DNA of 64,000 bases. It comes from Harmothoe impar (taxonomy: Eukaryota; Annelida; Polychaeta; Phyllodocida; Polynoidae). Below are positions 28,070 to 40,690 of the stretch, in pieces (within the stretch, counting starts at the first letter, position 1; each line of letters opens with the position of its first letter). The DNA is taken from the NCBI GenBank assembly GCA_947462335.1, contig OX381721.1:38776488-38840487 (forward strand), in the 5' to 3' direction. Position numbers and translations under genes: made by a program. The notes under the pieces are model-generated. The model did not search any database and was not told the origin of the DNA. It saw nothing but the letters and a program-made list of their open reading frames with translations.

Positions 28070-30382
28070 CGTATTGGCGGCCATATTGGAAAACCTGTTT
28101 GAGTACTTTGTCAACTGCTAGGTGTATCCCACATAGCTTTTTATAAGGGGACTAGAACTCTCACCTATGTGCCAAACTGCAGAATCCATTGCCATTGCCA
28201 AGTTATGTTTGGGCCAAGAAGCTCAAAGAAATGTTTCTCATCACCAAGCCATCAAAGAAAAGATTTATCTACAAATTAATGTATATATACATTACCGACT
28301 CAGAAAAACTGTTGCACGAGCAAATCATTAAGATTTAGTGTGATTGCCAAAAAAAGTATTTCTAGTGTTCTGCATTTAGTCCATGAGCTGAGCAATTTCT
28401 GAGTCTCACATGGGGGGAATAAGCCAGACAATATTTATTTTATTGGTATATGTGTGGAGAGCCTAAATCACTTTGCTAGACATCTGGATCGCCCAGCTTA
28501 GCTTTGTAATCCTCTGAAATATGTCTTAATCAAGCTTATTGTCATGTTTTCACATTTTCAGGTCTAGATTCCTTAATAAGTGGGTTAGAAAGCTAAAACC
28601 AGAACCAAAATGATGCTGTTAAATAGGTCATTTTTATCATGTCTTAAATCATGTACATCTAATTTAGATTTAGTAAGAATTAATTGAAATATGGTTGATA
28701 AAATGAAATAATCACATAATTAATTCAGAATTAAATAATGCAGAACTGTATAGCCTATTCATTATTACACCCAAATAGTTAACTAGCATGTTATATAAAT
28801 GGAATAGCACCTTTCATCATTGTGTAGGGGTTGACTATTATGAGAAACCATATGTGACGCGATCTGTGAAAAGGGGCCTTAATACAGGGTATACTAAGGT
28901 CCCCTCTTCCAGTACATGTCACATATACTGTAAAACCAGCTCGTCAGGACTGACACAATAAGAAAGTCTGTCCAATCTTAAAATGACCAATCTTAAACAC
29001 TTTACAATCTTAAAGTTAGTAACATTTAAGATTATAGCATTTCTTTAATATTATTGTTGCCCACCATCTCTTTGCATACTGGTATGATTTGGCTACTAAC
29101 ACTAGTGTTATTATTCTATACAGCAGAGCCCCCAAACCGGTGTTCTTTTTTTCTTTTTTTGGAGGGGAAACCATAAACACACAACCTAACCCAATTGCCT
29201 TCAGCTTTACTGATGTAGGCCTACCATATCCTACCTAAGCTATGTGGAAGGAGGCGCCTGCAGTGTAAATTATACTATGACAGTGGTGCCCTCTAGTGTT
29301 AAGATTATTCATTTTAAGATTATCCTTTTTAAGATTATTCATTCAAGATCCAGGCACATACCCATTCCACTTTAGCTCGGTGTGTGTGTGTGGGAGGTGG
29401 GGGAAACTATCAACACTCACGGAAGGTCAAGGGGCTTGCAGTACCCTCAATGCCCACTGCAAACTGCACCCACACGCACTACATGTATCACACAGCAACA
29501 AGCCATACACTCGCCAATGCCCCGACCTCCTCAGAGAAAGCTGTTACTCCCAGGCGATGTGGTGGACATCCCCTTTTTGACCGGCACCATGTCCCATGGG
29601 TCCGGTCAATATGTATGAGAGTGAACACTTCGTAAGGTTTCAGTGAAGAATCGCGCATAGACCCTTTGGCACTGAGGCCGTGAACCGTAGACTAAGACCC
29701 TCGGACAGCGTTAGGAGAATCAGAACCTCCAGAGCGTGACATAGTCTCCATAGGCTCCCTGTCCCTCCCTGTCCCTAAACCAATGGTGCGCAACCTAGAC
29801 CGTGATGGCCTTACTCCAAGGCCTAAGCTTGAAAATTTGTTGAATAATTTCCAATAAACACATAGCCCTAGATACTGATTTAACCCCTTGCATATTTATG
29901 TATCATTGGAATGATGGACAAGGCAAGTCTAGTGGCATTTGAAAACTCACTGGAGCCCGCCCAAGGTTATCACACCTCCCATAGAAGCTCCCCAGTACCA
30001 CCGCGGTGGCTTAATCTGTACATTGCGGCCCTTAAAGGGAAGTGGCAACATGTTTGTGACACCTGGATAATAACCCTTTAAGGCCTTCTATATACACCCA
30101 TCCCCAACACACTGTACACCATGTAATACGAATATAGTAATGGGTAATGTTGGCCTCAAAGGGTTAACTATATGGTGAATGTCGTCTGCTATTTCCTATG
30201 CCGCTCTCTGCTACTTACCAGGCCACCACAAGCCTCACACATACCGCTTTTGTCATTAGAAAGTCGAATGAATTATCTAATTTGAGTACAGTACGTTATT
30301 TCTCATTTCTGACAGCAGAATCGTAATCGCCAGAAGAAGCTACCCTAATTTCATATATTGGAAGTCATATATAATCGAATTC
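28070..30382. other. Intergenic DNA, no gene recognised
   Basis: AT-rich with a few short direct repeats such as TTTAAGATTATTC near 29310-29350. A poly(A)-like AATAAA at 29853 is far from exon D. No supported exon on either strand. Confidence 0.5.
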
Positions 30383-30455
30383 CAGGTGGTGGCTGTAGGT
30401 GAGCAGGTGGCTGTGGGAAAGCAAGTGGCTGGGGGCAAGCAGGTGGCTGTGGGCG
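30383..30455. repeat. Minisatellite, GCAGGTGGCTGTGGG unit
   Basis: About four imperfect copies of a 16-18 bp unit (AGGTGGCTGTGGGNNAGC). The same unit occurs in reverse orientation at 44654-44712. Confidence 0.65.
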
Positions 30456-30710
30456 TCAGCGCCCGGCAGCGCGTAACCGCTGTTTTACGTCTCGGCGGAA
30501 AAAGCGAGTCGATCGGAGCGTCAGCAGCGACACCATCTTCGTTGCAGCTTCGTTTCTGGTTCGACGTGTCGGGTTGGCCGGGGGGGGGGACAGCGTGAGC
30601 TGCAGATGATTTTGCCTCCAAAACCGATTTTGCCCCCAAAATCGATTTTGAGCCCCGAAACGATTTTGATCCAAAAACGATTTTGAAGTTCTCCTACCCC
30701 TCCGAAAATC

Positions 30711-33700
30711 GGGGCGATCGGAGCGTAAACAGCGAAGATATTCGCGATTTTCGTTTTGTCGGATTATTGGTACCTAAGTGTTCTCCGTTTCTCCCGTTCT
30801 CCGTTTCTCCCTTTCTCCGTTTATCCCGTTCTCCGTTTATCCCGTTCTCCGTTTATCCCGTTCTCCGTTTATCCCGTTCTCCGTTTATCCCGTTCTCCCT
30901 TTCCCCGTTTATCCCGTTATCCTTTTATCGTTTATCCCGTTATCCGTTTGTCTTTTATTCCGTTTGTCGTTTATAGTGTTCACCGTTTATCCCGTTATCC
31001 GTTTATCGCGTTCGTCGTTGATGGCGTTCTCTGTTTATCCCTTTCTCCATTTATCCCGTTCTCTGTTCATCCCGTTCTCCGTTCATCCCCTTCTCCCTTT
31101 GTCCCGTTCTCTCTTAATCCATTCATCCCCTTCTCCGCTTTCCGTTTCTCCCGTTCTCCTTTTATCCCGTTCTCCCTTTCTCCGTTTATCCCGTTCTCCG
31201 TTTATCCCGTTCTCCGTTTATCCCATTTCTCCGTTTATCCCATTTTCCGTTTATCCCATTCACCGTTTATAGCGTTCACCATTTATTCCGTTCACCCCGT
31301 TCTCCGTTTATCCAGTTCTCCATTTATCCCGTTCACCGTTTATAGCGTTCACCGTTTATCCCGTTCACCGTTTATCCCGTTCTCCGTTTATCCCGTTCTC
31401 CGTTTATCCCGTTCTCCCGTTCTCCCTTTGTCCTGTTTTCCCTTTCTCCGTTTATCCCTTTCTCCGTTTATCCCGTTCTCCGTTTATCCCGTTCTCCGTT
31501 TATCGCATTCGCCTTTTATCCAATTGGTCGTTTATAGCGTTCGCCGTTTATAGCGTTCTCTGTTTATCCCTTTCTCCGTTTATCCCGTTCTCCGTTTATC
31601 CCGTTCTCCCTTTCCCCGTTTATCCCGTTATCCTTTTATCGTTTATCCCGTTATCCGTTTGTCTTTTATTCCGTTTGTCGTTTATAGTGTTCACCGTTTA
31701 TCCCGTTCTCCGTTTATCCTGTTCTCCGTTCATTGCGTTCGTCGTTGATGGCGTTCTCTGTTTATCCCTTTCTCCATTTATCCCGTTCTCTGTTCATCCC
31801 GTTCTCCGTTCATCCCCTTCTCCCTTTGTCCCGTTCTCTCTTAATCCATTCATCCCCTTCTCCGCTTTCCGTTTCTCCCGTTCTCCTTTTATCCCGTTCT
31901 CCGTTTCTCCGTTTATCCCGTTCTCCGTTTAAATCCCGTTCTCCGTTTATCCCATTCTCCGTTTATCCCATTCACCGTTTATAGCGTTCACCGTTTATAG
32001 CATTCACCATTTATCCCGTTCACCCCGTTTATCCAGTTCTCCTTTTATCCCGTTCACCGTTTATAGCGTTCACCGTTTATCCCGTTCACCGTTTATCCCG
32101 TTCACCGTTTATCCCGTTCACCGTTTATCCCGTTCTCCGTTTATCCCGTTCTCCGTTTATCCCGTTCTCCTGTTCTCCCGTTCTCCCGTTCTCCCTTTGT
32201 CCTGTTTTCCCTTTCTCCGTTTATCCCTTTCTCCGTTTATCCCGTTCTCCGTTTATCCCGTTCTCCGTTTATCGCATTCGCCTTTTATCCAATTGGTCGT
32301 TTATAGCGTTCGCCGTTTATAGCGTTCTCTGTTTATCCCTTTCTCCATTTATCCCCTTCTCCGTTCATCCCCTTCTCCGTCCGAATATCGGGGCGATCAG
32401 AGCGTAAACAGCGAAGATATTCGTGATTTTCGTTTTGTCGGATTATATTGGTACCTAAGTGTTCTCCGTTTATCCCGTTCTCCGTTTCTCCCTTTCTCCG
32501 TTTATCCCGTTCTCCGTTTATCCCGTTCTCCGTTTATCCCGTTCTCCGTTTATCCCGTTCTCCCTTTCCCCGTTTATCCCGTTATCCTTTTATCGTTTAT
32601 CCCGTTATCCGTTTGTCTTTTATTCCGTTTGTCGTTTATAGTGTTCACCGTTTATCCCGTTCTCCGTTTATCCTGTTCTCCGTTCATCGCGTTCGTCGTT
32701 GATGGCGTTCTCTGTTTATCCCTTTCTCCATTTATCCCGTTCTCTGTTCATCCCGTTCTCCGTTCATCCCCTTCTCCCTTTGTCCCGTTCTCTCTTAATC
32801 CATTCATCCCCTTCTCCGCTTTCCGTTTGTCCCGTTCTCCTTTTATCCCGTTCTCCGTTTCTCCGTTTATCCCGTTCTCCGTTTATCCCGTTCTCCGTTT
32901 ATCCCATTCTCCGTTTATCCCATTCACCGTTTATAGCGTTCACCGTTTATAGCATTCACCATTTATCCCGTTCACCCCGTTTATCCAGTTCTCCTTTTAT
33001 CCCGTTCACCGTTTATAGCGTTCACCGTTTATCCCGTTCACCGTTTATCCCGTTCACCGTTTATCCCGTTCACCGTTTATCCCGTTCTCCGTTTATCCCG
33101 TTCTCCGTTTATCCCGTTCTCCTGTTCTCCCGTTCTCCCGTTCTCCCTTTGTCCTGTTTTCCCTTTCTCCGTTTATCCCTTTCTCCGTTTATCCCGTTCT
33201 CCGTTTATCCCGTTCTCCGTTTATCGCATTCGCCTTTTATCCAATTGGTCGTTTATAGCGTTCGCCGTTTATAGCGTTCTCTGTTTATCCCTTTCTCCAT
33301 TTATCCCCTTCTCCGTTCATCCCCTTCTCCGTCCGAATATCGGGGCGATCAGAGCGTAAACAGCGAAGATATTCGTGATTTTCGTTTTGTCGGATTATAT
33401 TGGTACCTAAGTGTTCTCCGTTTATCCCGTTCTCCGTTTCTCCCTTTCTCCGTTTATCCCGTTCTCCGTTTATCCCGTTCTCTGTTTATCCTGTTCTCCG
33501 TTTATCCCGTTCTCCGTTTATCCCGTTCTCCGTTTATCCCGTTCTCCCTTTCCCCGTTTATCCCGTTATCCTTTTATCGTTTATCCCGTTATCCGTTTGT
33601 CTTTTATTCCGTTTGTCGTTTATAGTGTTCACCGTTTATCCCGTTCTCCGTTTATCCTGTTCTCCGTTCATCGCGTTCGTCGTTGATGGCGTTCTCTGTT

Positions 33701-34127
33701 TATCCCTTTCTCCATTTATCCCGTTCTCTGTTCATCCCGTTCTCCGTTCATCCCCTTCTCCCTTTGTCCCGTTCTCTCTTAATCCATTCATCCCCTTCTC
33801 CGCTTTCCGTTTGTCCCGTTCTCCTTTTATCCCGTTCTCCGTTTCTCCGTTTATCCCGTTCTCCGTTTATCCCGTTCTCCGTTTATCCCATTCTCCGTTT
33901 ATCCCATTCACCGTTTATAGCGTTCACCGTTTATAGCATTCACCATTTATCCCGTTCACCCCGTTTATCCAGTTCTCCTTTTATCCCGTTCACCGTTTAT
34001 AGCGTTCACCGTTTATCCCGTTCTCCGTTTATCCCGTTCTCCGTTTATCCCGTTCTCCCGTTCTCCGTTCATCCCCTTCTCCCTTTGTCCCGTTCTCTCT
34101 TAATCCATTCATCTCCTTCTCCGCTAC
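30711..34127 (+). repeat. Satellite of a 16-bp unit (GTTCTCCGTTTATCCC) with 952-bp higher-order repeat
   Basis: About 3.4 kb of GTTCTCCGTTTATCCC variants (GTTCACC, TTTATAGC and others). A ~70-bp non-satellite core beginning GGGGCGATC starts at 30711, 32390 and 33342, giving blocks of 1679 bp, 952 bp and a final shorter block. The first block holds an internal duplication of the same variant order. Because 16 is not a multiple of 3 and the unit lacks stops in any forward frame, all three frames stay open and give a 16-residue peptide repeat; this is not evidence of a gene. The strand given is that of the quoted unit. Confidence 0.9.
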
Positions 34128-35697
34128 TTTAACTACACACTGATGCATTAATGCATCATGACTCCTGTACACTAATAAAAAGCCGGTCACCACACCTATG
34201 GTGTGCAAATCCTAGATCTAAACCATTGCATCCTAGTTCCCCATTTGCACATATAATGTTTATTCTATGGGGATTTTGGAAATTATACTTTAGAAAAACC
34301 CGCGTATAAGCAGCACCCTGAATTTGGGCCGATCCTCAGGGGCATGGCAACGGGGGGCATGGGGGGGACATGTCCCCCCCTACTTTTGACTAGCCCTAAA
34401 AATAGGTCAACCCAAAAAGGTCAAAAATCCTATCTCATCCTATCAGCTGCACAAGCCCTATGTGGAGGCCCAGAATAGTCTACACCTTTCTCTCCTGTGT
34501 GTGTCACCATCTGTGACTTTAAATTGTCTTCTTCTATGTCATCATGTGTTGGTTTAAACCTTTAAGTATGATATGATGCCTTAATGTGTCATACCCCTGC
34601 TCTTCACAATTCATAACTTCAGCCATGGCAAGTAACTCACCAGTCAAGCATCATGCTGACCATACAGGGTTGAGAGAGTTTCGAAGGGTTGCCATTATGC
34701 ATCGACAAGTTACTCGCCAGCACTGCATTCATGCATCATGACAACAAATGTCCTCTTTTAGCAACATGCTGTCCTTAAAGGGTTAACCTACCGGCCATTG
34801 CAAATTGTTTCCAACATTGAGAATATATGTGAGCTTTCTCTCCTGTCGAAGTCACCATGTGTCTCTTTAAGTACTCCCAGAAATAAGGAAACTCTCATAG
34901 GTATAACTTGCACCAGATATCACCCAGTGATCCTACTGAGTTTCATTTGGAAACAATTGTCAATCCATTATCACGAGTAAAAATTCCTGGTGTGTTCGCA
35001 TTTATTACCTGCCCAAGTGTATCACCAGTTCTCCAAGAATTTGGATCTATCCCTGAGAGGTGCTACCACCAAGTGGATTAATGATGCAAACCAACTAAAG
35101 GTGACCTATGCTAAGGCATACAACTACAGTGCTGCCAGTTGTGGTTGTGTTATGAACTAACATATCAAGTACATTTTAGATATATTCCATGTTTCCAAAC
35201 ATCTTCCAAGATTCTGAAGCTAAGCTGGGCAACCCAGATGTCTAGCAAAGTGATTTGGGGTCCCCAGATATGTACCAATCCAAAATGTATTGTCTGGTTT
35301 GTTCCCCCACTATGAGACTGTTATGCCATATATGTGCGTTGGGCTCAAGGTCTAATTATAATGACACCATTAATTTGATATATGGCAAAATGTATCTACA
35401 AATAGCTATATATAGCACATATATTAAATAGAGGATCTTTATAAATTTTCTGGTGAACACAGTGATTAAAGAATTTATGTTGTTTGGAGTGGCCTGGTAC
35501 CAAATTAATTCAAACATATTTTATGTGTTTCTATCAATTACGTACAACTGTTACTTGTACACTTTGGTACAATCATTGAGACCTCCTTTATAATTTGTGG
35601 CCAATAGGCCTGATGATGAGCCGTCTGTAGGATATAGGATTGTAACCAATGTCAAGCATCCTGTATAGTGCTAGTATGAGAGTTGAGTGAATGCATC
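34128..35697. other. Intergenic DNA, no gene recognised
   Basis: Contains the palindrome at 34361-34380 and otherwise AT-rich unique sequence with short TGATGCATTAATGCATCA-like palindromes near 34139-34160. Confidence 0.5.
34361..34380. repeat. Perfect 20-bp palindrome GGGGGGGACATGTCCCCCCC
   Basis: Ten bases mirror exactly with no spacer. It sits next to GGCATGGCAACGGGGGGCAT and is probably the edge of a dispersed repeat. Confidence 0.8.
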
Positions 35698-35908
35698 TAC
35701 TGTAAACGTAGATATTTTCGCTGGTATTAATTTTCGCGGATTTGCTAATAAATGCAATTTCGCTGGGATTTAAATTTGCGGATTTTCAAAAATGATAGTT
35801 ACAGAACTATATTGGATAAGTTTTCGCTCTGGACATATTTTCGCGGATTTAGAAATCCGCAAAATCCGCGCAAATAAGTACAGCGCGAAATATAATACGT
35901 TTACAGTA
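35698..35908. mobile_element. MITE, CTGTAAACGTA family, copy 2
   Basis: Same ends as 21582-21784 (CTGTAAACGTAGATATTTTC; right end ACGTTTACAG), flanked by TA. Interior again rich in TTTTCGC and GCGGATTT in both orientations. Confidence 0.7.
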
Positions 35909-36857
35909 TATCTCATAAAGGCAGCAGGTTCGCTGTCACAGTTTCTCAGCTTTTAAATATGGTGCTTTGTTATAAAGATCAGGAAAATGGTTCCCTGTAA
36001 TAGGGTGTATCATTTGATATGGAAGGAAAATAAGTGTAAATGTGTTGGGTTACTCCTAAATATTAGCTGAGTGAGCTATTTCCCTTGTGTCTTCTTTACT
36101 TCAAGTTCTCCTCATTGTATGCATTATGTTACATGGTATTTATTTATTATTATTTATTATCATCAATGCTATTCACGGACATTGTGTATATGACATCTAC
36201 AGCTATTATCAAATCTGAAATCGGTGTGTAGATTTGCTATAATACTCAAATCGCCTTTCAAACAGTCCATTTGTGTATTTTACTGAACAACATCTAGACT
36301 TAATTTGCAAAGATATTGCAAGACTATCATAATATTGCTTACTACCAATCAATTTAGTTTGTTTTTTCGCACCATCAGTGTCTCCTTTCTGCGTTATCTG
36401 GGCCATAACTTATTACTTATAAGGGTTTATACAAGTCATGCGGTTTACTTTGTACCTTCAAAACTAATCTGTTAGGGTTTAGAGAAATCTCTTGAAAGTT
36501 GAGCTGATGATGTACCTAATTTCCCAATTAAGCAAGCCATGCAGCAAGTAATATTCAATAAAAAAAACTTTAAAGAAAACTATACAGACCTTTTTTGTAA
36601 TGCTAAATTATTGAAGTCGTCTATACCCATTCTTATGGGGATTTCTCACCTACCTGAAAGTTAAATGGTTCAAACCACTTATGCAGCAGATACCGAATCA
36701 GCATCCCCAACCCTCAGAGTACATCATTATTGCCTGGTGTTATGCATGCATGACCCCAGGCATTTGCAGGGCTACAGCTAAGTCCCATAGGCTCAACACT
36801 GAGCGAGCGATCCCATAGACTTAACACTGAAAAAATCACAGTCTTTAGTATAGGAAT
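35909..36857. other. Intergenic DNA, no gene recognised
   Basis: AT-rich. No exon, RNA gene or clear repeat is seen. Confidence 0.45.
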
Positions 36858-37160
36858 CACCACCACCTCCACTCTCCAGTCCTAAAGTCGGTACCAGCAC
36901 CACACTACCATAATAGAATTACAGAGCTCATCGATCTGTCCCTGCCACCACCACCTCCACTCTCCAATCCTCAAGTCGGTATTAGCACCACTCTACCCTA
37001 ATAGGGATTAATAGAAATACACTGCTTGCCGACCTGTCCCTGCCACCACCACCTCCACTCTCCAATCCTCAAGTCGGTATTAGCACCATACTAACATAAT
37101 AGAAATATGCAACTCGTCGACCTGTCCCTCCCACCACCACCTCCACTCTCCAGTCCTTTG
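36858..37160. repeat. VNTR, about 90-bp unit
   Basis: ACCACCACCTCCACTCTCCA recurs at intervals of roughly 90 bp, each followed by a GTCGGTA...TAGCACCA segment, three full and one partial copy. Reverse-oriented relatives are at 37545-37756. Confidence 0.75.
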
Positions 37161-37182
37161 TCTATTGAACGTAGTCAAACGC

Positions 37183-37284
37183 CCCCTTCTCTGTTTATCC
37201 CATTCTCCGTTTATCCCGTTCTCCGTCTATCCAGTTCTCCGTTTATCCCCTTCTCTGTCTGTCCCCTTCTCCGTTTGTCCCCTT
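37183..37284 (+). repeat. Island of the 16-bp satellite
   Basis: About six units of the TTCTCCGTTTATCCC type stand alone 3 kb from the main array, in the same orientation, next to the VNTR. Confidence 0.8.
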
Positions 37285-37540
37285 CCATATTTTGGATCAA
37301 AATGACAATTTGGAAAATTCCAAGATGGCTGCCAAAAACTCAAATTTTCTGATTTCCTTGTGTAAAACATGGATTTTAGGGTTATCTAAGGTGTAGAATC
37401 CATATTTTGGATCAAAATTACAATTTGGAAAATTCCAAGATGGCTGCCAAAACCTTTAGCTTGTCTGATTTCCTTGTGCAATACATGGATTTTAGGGTTA
37501 TCTAGGGTATAGAATCCATATTTTATATCAAAATTGCAAT
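37284..37540. repeat. Tandem repeat, about 115-bp unit
   Basis: CCATATTTTGGATCAAAAT starts at 37284 and 37400 and a diverged copy at 37515; each unit contains CCAAGATGGCTGCCAAAA (lost in the last). Confidence 0.75.
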
Positions 37541-37544
37541 TTGC

Positions 37545-37756
37545 AGTGTTGGGAGTGGTCAGTGGGGTCTGTATTTCTATTATGGTAATGTGGTTCTGAG
37601 GATTGGAGAGGGGAGGTGGTGGTGGTGCTTTAAAAAGAAGGAGTCTCACCTCCACTCTCCAGTCTTTAACTCACTAGTAGTAGGCAGTGGTCAGTGGGTC
37701 CCGTATTTCTATTATGGTAGAGTGGTGCTGAGGATTGGAGAGGGGAAGTGGTGGTG
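37545..37756. repeat. VNTR relatives in reverse orientation
   Basis: Two copies of a GAGGATTGGAGAGGGGA[GA]GTGGT segment preceded by TATTTCTATTATGGTA, the reverse complement of the 36858-37160 unit. Confidence 0.65.
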
Positions 37757-38835
37757 CTGATCTAAAGAACTATTGCAGGTATGTTGTCATGGTTGAGGAT
37801 AGAGTGTGACAAAAGCTCCCATTGAGTTATGCAGGCAAGATTAGAGGACCACTGGTATAGAGGGTTGTGGACCCTATGCTCTTTGTTCCTATGGTCTATG
37901 AGCTAGTACTTAGCTTACATATCCAACACTCCCTCATTATGGCCTAGGCCACTCTGTGGACCTGGCCAATAAACATAACTACAACTCTAGATGTATAGTT
38001 TAATAGTTTTATTACCTTTAGGAAAGAAAGTAGTATAGTGTTATCACAGTGTTTCGCCAGAAGGACGCTGTTTACGGGATACCTGAATTTGGATCAATCG
38101 TTATGTCACTCATAACAAGGGCCGTTATTTCTCATTTTGATAACGCATAGAGCACATATTTTAACAGTATGTAAGAACATGTAATCGATATAAGTCAGTA
38201 GGAAAGAAAGATAGGGCAGTATTTTCCTTCAAAGATTTAATATTGAATAGATATTTTGGTGACAATTGTCCAATGTCACGTTATATTGATTTACAGTAAG
38301 TGTGTAGGACTGCTATTCCTGATACCCATTGTGTGTATGTGCTGGGTGTACAATACTTGAATTCTTTATATAAAAATATGCCCTTCTTAATGGGGTCCAA
38401 TGTGACAAGGGGCTTAGAAATGGAATTTCGTTACACTCCGACTAAATAGGCATAACATGGTATCAAATAAAAGGAGAATCGCTAAAGGCTATTAACTAAG
38501 GGTATGTATGACCTTGTAATCCTAGACACATACAGTAAAATGCTGGTTCCCATGGCAACTTTACCTTTTTCACAATATATGATGGTTATCATTTCCCTTT
38601 CTCCTTTCCATATAGGCAGACCTAGAGATCTGCAAAATTAGTATGATATAGCCATGTGTATGACCCATCAGTGGGTGATGACACCTTGACCTTTGTAGAG
38701 GTCAATGTCACGGATTCTGACCTAGGAATTGAGGAAACCATCAAAACTGATTTATACTAGTTCTCAGGTCTTTTCACCCATTAGACCCCAATACGGCCGC
38801 AAACGGCCGTGCCCCAAAATGGCCCTGATTAAAGC
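37757..38835. other. 3' flank of the CCP gene
   Basis: No coding exon is seen. It should contain the 3' UTR of the minus-strand CCP gene. A minus-strand AATAAA candidate lies at 38008-38013. Confidence 0.45.
38008..38013 (-). terminator. Possible poly(A) signal of the CCP gene
   Basis: TTTATT on the plus strand reads AATAAA on the gene strand, about 820 bp after the stop codon. Weak evidence alone. Confidence 0.25.
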
Positions 38836-39083
38836 TTATATCAATGATGAGACATTACTGCCTGAGTCATTTGTGATGTCAATCGCACGCACAATCTTTC
38901 CCTGCTGTTGCTTCCGGGTAGACTTCTTCGCATTGGTAGAGCCGATTTTGCGGTGTGAGGATATGGTTAGGATATCCCCGACTATGATGAGGAGGATAGG
39001 GACGAGCGCCATCAGGATCCACACCAGGCCGATAGGGGTAGAAGCTGGGGCATCCACCGGCTCAAACACCACGGCAGTGTAGG
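38836..39083 (-). CDS. CCP gene last exon: transmembrane helix and cytoplasmic tail
   Basis: Begins after the acceptor TGTCCTTCCAG and ends at the stop 38836-38838. A short extracellular stem (AYTAVVFEPVDAPASTP) leads into a hydrophobic helix IGLVWILMALVPILLIIVGD, then a basic stop-transfer and tail (SSHRKIGSTNAKKSTRKQQQ) of about 45 residues ending VSSLI. No tyrosine motif is present in the tail. Confidence 0.8.
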
Positions 39084-39411
39084 CTGGAAGGACAGAAAAA
39101 ACTATGTGTTGGGGTAAACTGCCTATGACCGAACTATCTAACCTTATGTTCAAGTCCCTCTTTCAAATAGGATTTGCAATAGTGCCATCAATGCATCCCC
39201 CCCCCCCCCCCAAATCAAACTAAACCCCTCACCTAGTACCTGGGACGACAAGTCAACCACATTAGTCAGACATCTGTACTTTTAGTTATTCATGCATGGA
39301 AATCAGATCAGCTCTCTATTCTTCCGTCCTTTGTTAGTAAGAGAAACTGTGGCCGACTTTAGGTGAATCTACCCTACTTTGAAATGTGTGATGAGGAGAG
39401 GCTATGGGTAC

Positions 39412-39615
39412 CTTCAGCACAGTTGATGAGGTCGGGGATGCCTGACACAGGGTCCAGCCATACGCCGAGTTCTCCGCACAGTACCACCTGCCACCCGACA
39501 GCCATACTAGCCGAACTCTGGTCCATGCACGTCACGTTGACGAGGGTTCCCGGTGACATACTTGATGTGTTAGTCTGGTAAAACTCCCAGATTCCCAGAG
39601 GGGGGCACGTTATAG
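39412..39615 (-). CDS. CCP exon 15 (membrane-proximal)
   Basis: 204 bp, phase 1-1. Starts CPPLGIWEFYQTN, has VNVTCMD and VVLCGELGVWLDP, ends INCAEG. The four framework Cys and the Gly-x-Trp are present. Spacing between Cys 2 and 3 is long and it is one of the more diverged modules. Confidence 0.75.
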
Positions 39616-39943
39616 CTGCATAAAATGAACAAATATGCAGATGTACTTTTCCCCCTTCATTGTAACAAGGGCAATCACAGGATGAGATATTAGATTGCTT
39701 AAAGATTTCCTGTGGCTGGTAATCATAATCTTTTGCATTGAGCAGCTGGTCAGCTAAATAGCCAAAAGAAAAAAAAATACTGTATGATACAAGTGCTCCC
39801 TCCCCACAATTTTGTTTTGATTACAAATTGCTAGTGATTCTGCAAATTACATCTAGGATTTTCAGTGAACAGTTTCGCTAGCTATGTCAGAAATGCACAA
39901 AATAATGACTTTATTTTATTCATGAGAGCAAAGAGGAACATAC

Positions 39944-40126
39944 GTTTACATGTCGTGGGCACCCCCTGCCAGTTACCATCAGCACCACATGTAATGTTGA
40001 CGCCCATGACGTCCCTGGACACCCAGTAACTTGGGAGACACGTCACAGATATGACGTCACCATAGACACCATAGATGCCGTGCACAATGCCGTATGGGAC
40101 ATCCGGGAGCTCAGTACATACCGCCA
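39944..40126 (-). CDS. CCP exon 14
   Basis: 183 bp, phase 1-1, acceptor with an unusual A/T-rich tract (TTGCTAATATAG). Reads VCTELPDVPYGIVHGIYG, then VISVTCLPSYWVS, NITCGADGNWQGVPTTCK: all four Cys and the Trp are present. Confidence 0.8.
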
Positions 40127-40344
40127 CTATATTAGCAATAACACCACAAATTATTCTCATTACATTACAAGCAAGAACCGAACACTTCGTTTGGGCTCTA
40201 GATGAATTGTTTTGATTTTAGTGAGGAATTGAAATTGAAAAAGGCATCCACAGTAGTTGGGGGTGATAGCCCTAGTGGCAAGCCTGCATGGGGCCAATTT
40301 GGTTTTAGCTCGGATTGGCTGTTTGAAGTTGGGCAAAACTTAGC

Positions 40345-40690
40345 TGGGTTTCATGTTGGGAAGATGGCTGGGCTGAAGTGTGGCCCTAACCAGGCTGCCC
40401 AATTAGGGCTCAGATCAGTTTCAAAGTGGCCTGTCCGATTTGGGCTCAAATCGGTTTCAAAGTGGGTTACCCGTTTTAGTTTCATGTTGGGCAGATGGCT
40501 GGGTTGAAGTGTGGCCCCAATCGGGCTCCCGGTTTTGAGTTAAGATCAGTTTCAAAGTGGGCTGCCCGATTTGGGCTCAGATCAGTTTCAAAGCAGGCTG
40601 TCCGTTCTGGTTTCATATTGGGCAGATGGCTAGGCTCAAGTGTGGCCCTGATCAGGCTCCCCATTTCAGGCTCAGTAGTACTGATCAGTT
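40345..40690. repeat. Degenerate tandem repeat, GTTTCAT[GA]TTGGGCAGATGG type
   Basis: Three occurrences of GTTTCATRTTGGGMAGATGGCT with GAAGTGTGGCCC after them, alternating with several copies of CAGTTTCAAAGTGGGCTG. Unit roughly 120-130 bp with internal sub-repeats. Confidence 0.65.

Noticed and set aside
30756..34132. Many long open frames (up to 265 codons) across the 16-bp satellite
   Set aside because: They occur in all forward frames because the unit has no stop codon; the peptides are mere readings of GTTCTCCGTTTATCCC.
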